Shown: positions 1-7,415, numbered from the stretch's first letter. The stretch is 15,663 nucleotides of DNA from an uncultured Angelakisella sp. (GCA_910585535.1 CAJUFK010000080.1:1-15663), one strand, 5' to 3'. Notes: generated by a model not told the origin, from the letters alone. Numbers and translations are program-made.

Positions 1-631
1 AATACTCCTTGGGCCGGGTGTTGAAGCCGTCCCGTTCCCCGGTGGTGCGGTAGATCCGCATAAACTCGTCCAGATACTCCGGGCCTACCACCTTCATCTC
101 TACCCCATGCTTCTGGGCCACCCGGATGTTGTACCGGGTCTTCTGGGTAAAGCCCGCCAGCAGCTCCTCCTGGGTGCGGCCCTGGAGGTAGAGGCGGTAG
201 TTGAACCGGGCCTGGATGGTCTCGAATCCGTCCGGGCCATAAAAGCGCCGGAACCCCATCTCCTCCATGGTCCGGAGGAAGGCGGCGTCATCGGCCGGAA
301 CGTCAGGGTCCATCTTGAACAGATGGGCGTTGTAGGTCTTGGCCAGGGCGTCCACCCCCGCCTTGAGGTCCGCCAGCACCTTTTTATCCCCAGGATCACA
401 AACCGGCCCCCGGGGGGCGTAAAGAAAGGTGGTGCCAAAGAGGGGCATCTTCTGGATCAGCACCCCGCAGGCCCCTATGATCTTTCCCTCCCCGTCCCGG
501 GAGACCACCGCCTCCCACTGCCAGTTGGCCTTGACCTCCTGCCAATGGGTGGACTGCATAAACTCCCCCCTGGGATGGGTGGACACAAAGTCCTCGTATT
601 CGCGGTACTGCTCCCGCCGTAAGATCTCCAA
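1..631 (-). CDS. FemX/MurM-like peptidoglycan-bridge aminoacyltransferase, C-terminus outside window
   Basis: The visible 210 residues match the FemAB family, GNAT-fold ligases that move amino acids from aminoacyl-tRNA to the lipid II stem peptide at the inner face of the membrane. Seen: an N-terminal EFMQSTHWQEVK stretch (residues 23-34), the family motif YAPRGPVCD (71-79) and the conserved KTRYNIRVAQKHGVE (164-178). Family members are usually 330-420 residues, so about half is missing beyond base 1. I chose a TTG start at 629-631 because GGAGG at 642-646 lies 10 nt upstream; the ATG at 636-638 opens a different frame with no homology. It follows the QueG-like gene, whose TGA stop is in the same frame only two codons before this start, so the two are translationally close. 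It is the last visible gene of the NERD-QueG operon. Family assignment is firm; the amino acid transferred is unknown. Confidence 0.85.
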   Translation of the reverse strand, partial: MEILRREQYREYEDFVSTHPRGEFMQSTHWQEVKANWQWEAVVSRDGEGKIIGACGVLIQKMPLFGTTFLYAPRGPVCDPGDKKVLADLKAGVDALAKTYNAHLFKMDPDVPADDAAFLRTMEEMGFRRFYGPDGFETIQARFNYRLYLQGRTQEELLAGFTQKTRYNIRVAQKHGVEMKVVGPEYLDEFMRIYRTTGERDGFNTRPKEY

Positions 632-637
632 ACTCCA

Positions 638-1471
638 TCAGCCTCCGTTATTGATGATCGATAGGTTCCGCCGCAGCACCTTCTCCCCCCGCCAGCCGTA
701 GCTTTTCCGGGCGGCCAGGGCGGAGAGGTTCTCCTCTGTCAAAACAGGCTCCAGATCCTCTCTCATGGCAGGGATGGCGGACAGGGGCGTTTCCCGGTTG
801 TGGGGACAGGCGGCGGTGCAGAGATCGCACCCCCAGACCATCCCCCCTTTTCGGATCTCCTCCCGCTCCCAGGGGGTGAGGTCCCCCTTCTTCTGGGTGA
901 TGTGGGAACGGCATTTCGCCTTGTCCAAGCCGGTTTCGGAAAGGGCGCCGGTGGGGCAGGCCGCCAGACACCGGCGGCAGTCCCCGCACCCGGCGGTTCT
1001 ATCCGGACCGGTCTGGGGCAGATCCAAGGTGGTGACGATTTCGCAGAGAAAGGCCAGGCTCCCGTACCAGGGGGTGACCAGCTGTCCGTTTTTCCCGGCG
1101 AAGCCCAGCCCTGCCAGGGCCCCAGCTTCCACCTCCGGGATGGGGGAGCTGTCGGCGAAGGGGTGGAACTCCTCCCCGGGAAAGGCCGCCTTCAAAGGGG
1201 CGATAATCCCTTGTAGTATATCCCCGGCAATGCGGTGGTAGTCGTTGCAAAGGGCGTACCGGGCAACGTTGCGCCCCGGAAATTCCCCCGCCTGGTAGGG
1301 CAGCAGCAGCAGGATGGCGGAGCCGCCCTCCTTGGGAAGGAGCCGTTTTCCCCGGCATTCCAAAAAACCGGAAAGGGCCGGCAGGGGGCAGAAGCCGAAC
1401 TGTTCCACCCCTGGGGGGGCGGCCTCCTTGACCAGGCGGCGGACACGCTCCCCTATTTCCCCGGGGGTCAT
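638..1471 (-). CDS. queG: Short epoxyqueuosine reductase-like protein (QueG family, DUF1730 plus two 4Fe-4S clusters)
   Basis: QueG is a cytosolic cobalamin and iron-sulfur enzyme that reduces epoxyqueuosine to queuosine in tRNA wobble position 34. Seen in 277 residues: RYALCNDYH (71-79), the ADSSPIPE segment whose D107 corresponds to the proposed catalytic acid of QueG, GLGFAGKNG (121-129), a first cluster motif with C162, C165, C168 and C172, a further C187, and a second motif with C215, C218 and C222 in the order of bacterial ferredoxins. E. coli and B. subtilis QueG are about 380 residues; this protein ends soon after the second cluster and lacks the C-terminal HEAT-like tRNA-binding part, so it is a short form and its tRNA activity is less sure. 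The ATG overlaps the stop of the upstream NERD gene as ATGA. The downstream FemX-like gene begins two codons after its TGA in the same frame. Confidence 0.8.
   Translation of the reverse strand: MTPGEIGERVRRLVKEAAPPGVEQFGFCPLPALSGFLECRGKRLLPKEGGSAILLLLPYQAGEFPGRNVARYALCNDYHRIAGDILQGIIAPLKAAFPGEEFHPFADSSPIPEVEAGALAGLGFAGKNGQLVTPWYGSLAFLCEIVTTLDLPQTGPDRTAGCGDCRRCLAACPTGALSETGLDKAKCRSHITQKKGDLTPWEREEIRKGGMVWGCDLCTAACPHNRETPLSAIPAMREDLEPVLTEENLSALAARKSYGWRGEKVLRRNLSIINNGG
642..646 (-). promoter_or_regulatory. Shine-Dalgarno that sets the TTG start of the FemX-like gene
   Basis: GGAGG on the minus strand lies inside the last codons of the upstream QueG-like gene. Its spacing is 10 nt to the TTG at 631 but only 3 nt to the out-of-frame ATG at 638, which favours the TTG. 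Confidence 0.5.
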
Positions 1472-2079
1472 TCCCCGGACAGGAGGGCCAGGATCTTTTC
1501 GGTGTCCACTCCATTGTCCTTTTGGTATTTCTGGCGGGAGAGGACCTCCCGAAGCCTTTTAGGCTCCACCACCTGGGACTGGGCCCCGGTGACAAAGACC
1601 TCCACCTGGGTCTGCGTAATGGGACAGAGGGCTTCCACTGGGATGTTGTACACCTTTCCGGCGGTGAGAAGCTCCCGGAAGGCGGCTACAAAGCCCTCGT
1701 TGTTCTTCACCGGGCTGGGGATCTTCACCCGAAGGGTCTCCACCTGGTTCTCCCCTCCGGTGGAGATGACCCATTCCTCGTCCCGCAGTTCCCCGTAATA
1801 GCCCCCGCGGCGATGGATGTCGGTAAGGGCCAATACGCCAAAGGGCCCGATGACCAGATGGTCCACCGTGTGGTCCTTTCCCTTCCGGTCGGTGGCGGTA
1901 ACCTGCTCCAGCACCTTCCACTCCCGCAGGGGGGCCATGGAACGAAGGGTTCGGGAAATCTCCTTTTTGGTCTTTTCGCTGTGCTTGTTGCGGATATTCG
2001 CTTTCCAAAGGGCGTAAAGGATAACGGCCAGGGTAAGGGCCATAAAGCATCCGAAGAAAATGTCCTGCCAGTTGTTCAA
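1468..2079 (-). CDS. Membrane-anchored NERD-domain protein, possibly nuclease-dead
   Basis: A 203-residue protein with one N-terminal membrane segment (about residues 8-25), a short basic linker and a NERD-like domain (about 52-135). The core VDHLVIGPFGVLAL (72-85) matches the NERD signature, in which an aspartate and a following E-x-K are thought to form an endonuclease-like site. Here D73 is kept, but the expected ETK-type triad is replaced by LTDIHRRGG (85-93), so catalysis is doubtful. The start is TTG at 2077-2079, chosen because GGAGG at 2089-2093 sits 9 nt upstream and a good promoter lies just beyond. It is the first gene of the operon with the QueG-like and FemX-like genes and overlaps the former by 4 nt. 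NERD proteins have no single defined role; a link to cell-envelope or nucleic-acid functions is guesswork. Confidence 0.72.
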   Translation of the reverse strand: MNNWQDIFFGCFMALTLAVILYALWKANIRNKHSEKTKKEISRTLRSMAPLREWKVLEQVTATDRKGKDHTVDHLVIGPFGVLALTDIHRRGGYYGELRDEEWVISTGGENQVETLRVKIPSPVKNNEGFVAAFRELLTAGKVYNIPVEALCPITQTQVEVFVTGAQSQVVEPKRLREVLSRQKYQKDNGVDTEKILALLSGE

Positions 2080-2088
2080 GGTCGTGTT

Positions 2089-2093
2089 CCTCC
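2089..2093 (-). promoter_or_regulatory. Shine-Dalgarno for the TTG start of the NERD gene
   Basis: GGAGG, 9 nt before the TTG at 2079. No in-frame ATG with a ribosome site exists nearby, so this site decides the start. Confidence 0.65.
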
Positions 2094-2118
2094 AAATAAA
2101 AAAGTTTTGTCATGGTAC

Positions 2119-2147
2119 AGTATAGCACAAACCGGTGGCTTTTCCAA
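2119..2147 (-). promoter_or_regulatory. Sigma-A-like promoter of the NERD-QueG-FemX operon
   Basis: On the minus strand TTGGAA (2142-2147), a 17-bp spacer, then TATACT (2119-2124). The expected transcription start is near 2112, about 33 nt before the TTG start codon. Confidence 0.7.
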
Positions 2148-2210
2148 CCTTTTCCCGGAATTTGAGGAAGCAGCGGAGAAATCCTTCTTCCGGTCCGGAG
2201 CCGCCGGGCT

Positions 2211-2864
2211 TCAGCCGGGAAGGACAAAGCGGTTATAGCCGTCCGCCGCCAGCCGCTGAAAGGCGGCCCAAACAGGCTCGGGGACCTCTACCGGCTCCTG
2301 GAAGGTTCCGGCATAGGCCCGCAGGCGCTGAAGATCCCCCACCATCAGGTTCAGGATGGTCTCCGGGTCCTTCCGTTCTTCCAGGTACTCCTTAAAAGTC
2401 ACCTGCTGGCAGGCCACCGTCCAGCGGACCTCCGGCCACTGTTTGGCGGCGGTGGCCCAGGCGCGTTTTCCCATGTAGGGCTTGGCGGCGATAACCCCGG
2501 TCTCGGGCCGGATCCCCCGTTCCTCCAGCAGCATCCTGCCAAACCGGAAGTTCTCCCCCGAATTGGCGGACCGGTCCTCGATAAGGATGCACTCCCGGGG
2601 GACTCCCAACCGGATACATCTTTTGGCATAGAGGACGCTTTCCGCCTCCGGCAGGACCCCTGCCGTATCCTTTCCCAGGCCGCCGGTACAGAGCAGCCAC
2701 TTCGCCCCCCTTTGAAAAAAGGCCCGGGCCGCCGTATCGGCCACCTGCAAATCGCTGCCCCCCATGGCCAGGACGAAATCCGCCTGTTTTGAACACTCCT
2801 CCGTCTCCGAAAGGAAGGCGAACAGCATCCCCCCGTCCGCCAGGATCTCCTCTCTTGTTCTCAC
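2211..2864 (-). CDS. YdcF/SanA-like protein (DUF218 family)
   Basis: A 217-residue protein of the DUF218 family, which includes E. coli YdcF (reported to bind S-adenosylmethionine) and SanA/ElyC envelope proteins. Seen: the N-terminal strand-loop DFVLAMGGSD (29-38), a TGGLGKD loop (60-66), the conserved acidic-Asn signature EDRSANSGENF (96-106) and the later strand GVIAAKPYMGKRA (123-135). There is no signal peptide or membrane segment, so it resembles cytosolic YdcF more than SanA. The start is GTG at 2862-2864, with AGGAGG 8 nt upstream; that ribosome site overlaps the TAG stop of the DUF1848 gene, leaving only 12 nt between the two. It is the last gene of the helicase operon. No clear rho-independent terminator follows it before the next promoter. 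Its biochemical role is unknown. Confidence 0.8.
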   Translation of the reverse strand: MRTREEILADGGMLFAFLSETEECSKQADFVLAMGGSDLQVADTAARAFFQRGAKWLLCTGGLGKDTAGVLPEAESVLYAKRCIRLGVPRECILIEDRSANSGENFRFGRMLLEERGIRPETGVIAAKPYMGKRAWATAAKQWPEVRWTVACQQVTFKEYLEERKDPETILNLMVGDLQRLRAYAGTFQEPVEVPEPVWAAFQRLAADGYNRFVLPG

Positions 2865-2876
2865 TTTTCGGCCCTC

Positions 2877-3815
2877 CTAAAACAGACTGAACTGGGCGTC
2901 CCGAAGGGAGGTCACCTTTCGCTCGTGGATAACGTCCCCTTCCTCCACCCTGCTGCACAGCAACGGGGAATCCGGGTGGTAAAGGGCGGTCTGGCGCGCC
3001 ACCTGCTCCGGATTAAAGGTTGCGTAACAGTACCGGCAGCCGTTCCGGCAGGTGTTGTAAATACCGATGTCGATGCTCTCAAAGCAGCCGCATTCCGGCC
3101 GCTGGTTTTTATCTTTGGAGGCGGTAAGGCGGCAGCCGATAATTTTTTCAATCAGGGCTTTGTCGATGCAGTGCCCATGCCGGACCCCCGCCGGACCCAG
3201 GTCGATCTTTTCGGCACAGCTTTCCATGTCGAAGCCGTATTTCCGGGCCAAAGCCGCCAGTTTTCCCGCAAACTCCAGCAGTTCCCCGTCACCGGGAGGA
3301 TCCCAAAGCTCCAGCCCGGCGGTCCCCCTTTTTGTCTTGGCGTAAAGGTCTACAAAGCTGATGACCACCCGTTCTCCATACCCCTCCAGCCGCCTGGCGA
3401 TCTCCTCAAAGGCCCGGAGATGGTATTCCGGGGGATACCGCTGGCTGAACAGAATGGGGTCGTACCGCCAGACCACCCGATGGGGCCCCAGCCTTTTGGA
3501 CAGCTCCTGGAAGAGGGGGATGAGTACCTCCTTTTTATCCGGCAGGTTGGATTCCACATCCTTTCCATAACCGGTGAGGGAGTATTGAAAATAGAAGGGG
3601 TAGTCCTCCAGCTCCCCCAGCCGCTTTGCCAAAGGGCCGGGGTTTTTGCTCCAAAAGACGATGCAGTCCACCACCTGGGGGGAAAGGGGAACGCGGCTGA
3701 TCTGGCGGGGGTTCATGGGGTTTCGCACATAGACGAACCCCTCCCGGAGCCGGCGGAGGAACCAATCCGACCAGTAGCTGGGGATGTCGGTTCTGCGGCT
3801 GGCGCTGAGGATCAT
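2877..3815 (-). CDS. DUF1848 protein with radical-SAM-like CxxxCxxC motif
   Basis: A 312-residue protein recognised by its start, SASRRTDIPSYWSDWF (4-19), then VYVRNPMNP (28-36), DCIVFWSKNP (50-59), RYDPILF (117-123) and the C-terminal SIDIGIYNTC (247-256), all typical of DUF1848. C256, C260 and C263 form CxxxCxxC, the spacing used by radical SAM enzymes for a 4Fe-4S cluster, but near the C-terminus instead of the N-terminus. Extra cysteines (C200, C216, C228, C242, C244) could bind a second cluster. The family has no assigned reaction. ATG at 3813-3815, with GAGGAG about 9 nt upstream inside the end of the helicase gene; the gap between stop and start is 6 nt, so the two are almost certainly co-translated. 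Family call is firm, radical SAM chemistry is inference. Confidence 0.85.
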   Translation of the reverse strand: MILSASRRTDIPSYWSDWFLRRLREGFVYVRNPMNPRQISRVPLSPQVVDCIVFWSKNPGPLAKRLGELEDYPFYFQYSLTGYGKDVESNLPDKKEVLIPLFQELSKRLGPHRVVWRYDPILFSQRYPPEYHLRAFEEIARRLEGYGERVVISFVDLYAKTKRGTAGLELWDPPGDGELLEFAGKLAALARKYGFDMESCAEKIDLGPAGVRHGHCIDKALIEKIIGCRLTASKDKNQRPECGCFESIDIGIYNTCRNGCRYCYATFNPEQVARQTALYHPDSPLLCSRVEEGDVIHERKVTSLRDAQFSLF

Positions 3816-3821
3816 GGCGGG

Positions 3822-6800
3822 TCACTCCTCTCTTTGGAACCGGTAGATGAGACGCCGGATGCTGTTGGTCGTTTTGATAGGATAGCGTTTACAGTTCATT
3901 TCATTCACCAGCCAATCCCACACATAGGGGGGATAGTGAAAGGCGGGATCTGCGTCGCAGAGTTTTTCCCCGGAGCCGAAGCCCGCTTCCGGCTCCTCTG
4001 CAAGGCGGTAACCTGCCTCCTCCACGGCCTTCCGCAAAAGGTCGCACTTTTCCTTATCCTTCGCATGGAACTGGCCGGACATCCTTTGGCCATTCTCGCT
4101 CCAAGGGGGGCGAAGGGCAAAGAGGAGACAGACCCGCTCCTTCCCGGATTGCTTCAGCTGCTCCCGGATGCCGTCCCGGATACTGGCAAAGACTTCCCCC
4201 TCAAACTCGCTGATGGACTTGGGGAAAAGGTAGACGTCCGGGGCGGGAAGATCGGGCTGTCCCAGCCACCGCACCGCATCCTCCTGGACAAAGGCGGCGG
4301 TGTCTCCTTCCACCGCATGGAAGCGGAACTCCTCCACCCAGCCGTTGAGGTCCACGCCGGTGTAGTCCACCGCCTCTGCCCCATCGGGGTGATCCTCCAG
4401 GGCGGCCCGCAGGCCCCAGTAGTCGGTCATGTTGCCGCAGCCCAGGGAAACCACTCCCAGACGCTTCCCGGGCCGCTTCTCTTTGGCAAACAGGGCCCTG
4501 AAAAGTTCCCGGTACTCGTAGGCATACCCATACAAAAGGCGCAGAAGATACAGGGCCTGGACCTCCTGGCGGGAGTAATCGGGTTCCACGCCATATTCAA
4601 AGGTTTGTTTAAGATTTAGTTCCTCCCAAACCGCTTGCTTTTTCTCCCCCTGCTCCTCCAGCCAGCCCCGAAGCCATTCATAGATTTCGTCTAACAGGCA
4701 GCAAATGGGTAACGGGGTGCCTCTTAATAGGCTTTGAATTTTGGAATATGCGTGCCAGGCATAAACAACGCCGCTGTAAAGCTTATTCTCCCTGTTGTAT
4801 TGAGTGGTATCAATCAGCCCCATGGCTCTTCCCTTCTCGGTGGAAATCCAAATAGATTTGTTCTTGGCAGGGATCCACTCTTGGTGCAGCAGGCCAACAT
4901 CCTCCAACCGCAAGCGAATCCACAGAATGCTTTTCTTATTCTGGAAGAGCCAAGGGAGAAAATTGACCGAAAGATACCAGCCAACGTCTTGCTCCTGCTG
5001 TGCCTCCAGAAGATCTTCCAGTGGGAAGTATTGGCTTCGCAGTTCCTCGGGGGCTTCTTTCCACAAGGCCCTGGTCTCCAGGCAGGTGGATCCATCGGTA
5101 GGCAGGCGCAGAAAGGCAAAGGCGCCTTCTCCTTTAAGCTCCCGGCCCTCCCTGCTATTACCATTGTAACAGTCAGCCTGTAACACCTCTCGAATTAGGG
5201 CGTCCTTCCGCTTGTCTCGCTGCTGCTGCGCCTCCCCCTCCGGGCCAGGTTTACGATGATACTCGCCATCAACCTCCACCACCAACAGGATCCGATCGCC
5301 AAGAGCCTTCTTAAGCTTGCGGCAAACCACAAAGTCCAAATGGCCCTTGTTATAAATGGAGGTCAGCTCCCGCTGGTCTGTTCCTATAACCGGGCGGTTC
5401 CCCTGGCCATCCCGAAGAGCCCAAATGGGCACGTTGCGGTAGATAGCCAGGTCGATCTGTTTCTCTCTGGCCTCCCTTATCAGTCCTTCCAGCATCTCCT
5501 CCACACACTGCTCCGGGGCGGAACGCTCCTTCCCTTGGGCGGCCTTCTGCCGCCTTTGGGCCAGCTGGTCAAAGATGGAACGCCGTCCCGAAGCGTGAAA
5601 GCCAAACTGGTATTCGCTATTAGGATAGCCCATGATCCTTTCCTCCTCTTTCAGCATTAGATTTTCCTCCCGGACATAGCTTACCAGCTTTTGGAGGAAC
5701 CGCTGGTCCTTCCCCTCCTCCGGGGCGTTTCCGGCGCCCTCCGGGCGGACAAACCTGCCGGTCAGCTCCTCCTGGATCTCCCGCTCCATCAGGGCGGTGG
5801 AGAGAATCAGCCGCAGTTCCTTTTTGGCTCGGGATACCGCTACATTGATAAGCCGCTTCTTCTGGGACCAAGGCCATTCCCAGTCCCCGTCCTCCACCGG
5901 CAGCAGGTAGATGATGTCGTACCCCCGCCCCTGAGATTTGTGGATGGTGAGCATCGGCGGTTCCCAGCCGTCCTCCTCCCCCAAGGGCGTCTCCCCGTCG
6001 TTTTCCAGGATCACCTCCGTGTCCTGCTTCCGGCGCGCCAGATCCTCCCGGATGGCCTCCTCCAGGGAAGCCAGCTGGCCCCGGAAAGGGGAGAGGATGC
6101 AGACGCTGGGAGGCTCCGCCGACTGGATGCGCTCCCGTAGCTGGGGCCATTCCTCCTCCATAAAGCAGCGCACCTGCTTTTGATTGTGCTTGGAGATCCG
6201 GCGGGTCTCCTCCTTTTTTGCAGGCAGTACCCGGTGTTCGCAGTAATTCCCCTCAAACCACAGCACCTTGATGGGGACCCGGACCGAGCGGTCGTAGTTG
6301 GGGGTACAGACCACCAGCCCCTCCTCCCGGTAGATCTCCCTGGCGCAGAAGTTGATAATCCCTGGGTGGCAGCGGTAATGGCAGCGAAGGACCGACCTGG
6401 CGGTGCGCTCCCCGAAGATGTCCAGGCAACAATCCAGAAAGCTCCGGTCTTCGTTGACCCGGTGCTTTTGGGGGATGTTCCAGCCCTTCTCCTCCGCCAC
6501 TTCCTCCAGTTCCCGGGTAAAATTGGAACTGATGACCGGGGGCAGCTGCTTGGGGTCCCCTACCAGGACCAGGTGTCTGGCGGCACTCATGGCCACCAAC
6601 CCCGCTATGGCGTCGGTCTGGGAAGACTCATCCATAATTATGTAGTCGTAGCAATAGGAAAGTCCGTCCTGGAAGCAGTGCTTCAGGGAGTGGACGGTGG
6701 AGGTGATAACGGGATACCTCTCCAAAAAATCCGCCGCCTGGATGGCTGCCTCCCGTCCCACCCGCATCGTGCCGATGGTCTCCCAGATGTTTCGGAAACG

Positions 6801-7385
6801 AAAGCCGTTGGGGACTGTATCCCGGAACTTCTCCCGGAACATCCTTCTGCCCAGCTGAGCAAAATGTTCCCGCAGCCAGATCCAGCTGGGGAGCCTGGTG
6901 ACCTGGGGATCTTCAATCTTTTCCTTGATGTTTTCCAGGGCGGAATTGTTGGTGGAGACCACCGCCACCGTCTTGCCAAGGCGAGCGGCACAGTTGGCCA
7001 GATTGAGAATGGTCTCAGTTTTACCGGTCCCCGGAGGCCCCTGAATAAAAGAAAGGGGGGCTGTCAAGGCGGAAAGGATGGCCGCCTGCTGGTTTTCGTT
7101 AAGGGAAAAGCCCTCCAGCCGAAAGTCCTTCCAGCCCTCCGGCTCCCTTTTATTGGGGTTCAAAGCGGCCAGGGCCTTTCTGTCCCCCAAAAAGGCCCTG
7201 GTCAGGGTATTCAGCTCCCTGGGTTCCTGCTGGTAAAACCAGAGCAGAGAAAAGGGGGACTGAGGATACTGGGGCTCCTCTCCCCCCTCCGGCACTGTCC
7301 GTTCCCTGCCGCTCCGCCCCCGGATCTCCGCTGCCGCTGCATAGTAGGCCCACAGCGTCTCCATTTCCCGCCGGTCCTCCTCCAT
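3822..7385 (-). CDS. SF1 helicase - PD-(D/E)XK nuclease-like - methyltransferase-like fusion protein
   Basis: A 1187-residue protein. Residues about 90-545 form a complete Upf1/Dna2-type SF1 helicase: Walker A GPPGTGKT (116-123), Walker B/motif II DESSQ (252-256), motif III GDPKQLPP (276-283), motif IV HYRCHP (336-341), SPFRGQ (432-437), motif V TIHKSQGRGYD (480-490) and motif VI NVAVSRAKKEL (514-524). Residues about 620-770 resemble DUF2726/Vsr-type PD-(D/E)XK nucleases: HLDFVV with D684, VVEVDGEYH with E704 and D706, then RDKRKD (723-728). Residues about 790-930 are unassigned. Residues about 970-1185 look like a class I SAM methyltransferase: VSLGCGN (979-985), YTGVD (1008-1012), VQEDAVRWL (1033-1041) and PDVYLFPKS (1049-1057). 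No DPPY/NPPY motif of amino-DNA methylases is present. Start ATG 7383-7385 is preferred over TTG 7389-7391 because GGAGG lies 9 nt from it. The first gene of an operon with DUF1848 and DUF218 genes. A role in phage defence or DNA/RNA repair is inference. Confidence 0.88.
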   Translation of the reverse strand: MEEDRREMETLWAYYAAAAEIRGRSGRERTVPEGGEEPQYPQSPFSLLWFYQQEPRELNTLTRAFLGDRKALAALNPNKREPEGWKDFRLEGFSLNENQQAAILSALTAPLSFIQGPPGTGKTETILNLANCAARLGKTVAVVSTNNSALENIKEKIEDPQVTRLPSWIWLREHFAQLGRRMFREKFRDTVPNGFRFRNIWETIGTMRVGREAAIQAADFLERYPVITSTVHSLKHCFQDGLSYCYDYIIMDESSQTDAIAGLVAMSAARHLVLVGDPKQLPPVISSNFTRELEEVAEEKGWNIPQKHRVNEDRSFLDCCLDIFGERTARSVLRCHYRCHPGIINFCAREIYREEGLVVCTPNYDRSVRVPIKVLWFEGNYCEHRVLPAKKEETRRISKHNQKQVRCFMEEEWPQLRERIQSAEPPSVCILSPFRGQLASLEEAIREDLARRKQDTEVILENDGETPLGEEDGWEPPMLTIHKSQGRGYDIIYLLPVEDGDWEWPWSQKKRLINVAVSRAKKELRLILSTALMEREIQEELTGRFVRPEGAGNAPEEGKDQRFLQKLVSYVREENLMLKEEERIMGYPNSEYQFGFHASGRRSIFDQLAQRRQKAAQGKERSAPEQCVEEMLEGLIREAREKQIDLAIYRNVPIWALRDGQGNRPVIGTDQRELTSIYNKGHLDFVVCRKLKKALGDRILLVVEVDGEYHRKPGPEGEAQQQRDKRKDALIREVLQADCYNGNSREGRELKGEGAFAFLRLPTDGSTCLETRALWKEAPEELRSQYFPLEDLLEAQQEQDVGWYLSVNFLPWLFQNKKSILWIRLRLEDVGLLHQEWIPAKNKSIWISTEKGRAMGLIDTTQYNRENKLYSGVVYAWHAYSKIQSLLRGTPLPICCLLDEIYEWLRGWLEEQGEKKQAVWEELNLKQTFEYGVEPDYSRQEVQALYLLRLLYGYAYEYRELFRALFAKEKRPGKRLGVVSLGCGNMTDYWGLRAALEDHPDGAEAVDYTGVDLNGWVEEFRFHAVEGDTAAFVQEDAVRWLGQPDLPAPDVYLFPKSISEFEGEVFASIRDGIREQLKQSGKERVCLLFALRPPWSENGQRMSGQFHAKDKEKCDLLRKAVEEAGYRLAEEPEAGFGSGEKLCDADPAFHYPPYVWDWLVNEMNCKRYPIKTTNSIRRLIYRFQREE

Positions 7386-7394
7386 CGCCAAAGC

Positions 7395-7399
7395 CCTCC
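7395..7399 (-). promoter_or_regulatory. Shine-Dalgarno that sets the ATG start of the helicase fusion gene
   Basis: GGAGG within a G-rich run. Spacing is 9 nt to the ATG at 7385 and only 3 nt to the in-frame TTG at 7391, so the shorter protein is favoured. Confidence 0.7.
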
Positions 7400-7415
7400 C
7401 CCTGCTGTTTTTTAC

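Noticed and set aside
2148..2210. Terminator after the YdcF-like gene
   Set aside because: Short CCGG-type inverted repeats are present but no stable stem followed by a T run; not supported as a terminator.
2925..4619. Long plus-strand open frame (564 codons) across the DUF1848 and helicase genes
   Set aside because: It is a GC-driven antisense shadow: no ribosome site, no recognisable domains, and it runs across the end of one real gene and the start of another on the opposite strand.
7389..7391. TTG as start of the helicase fusion protein
   Set aside because: Only 3 nt from the GGAGG ribosome site, whereas the ATG two codons later has a normal 9-nt spacing.
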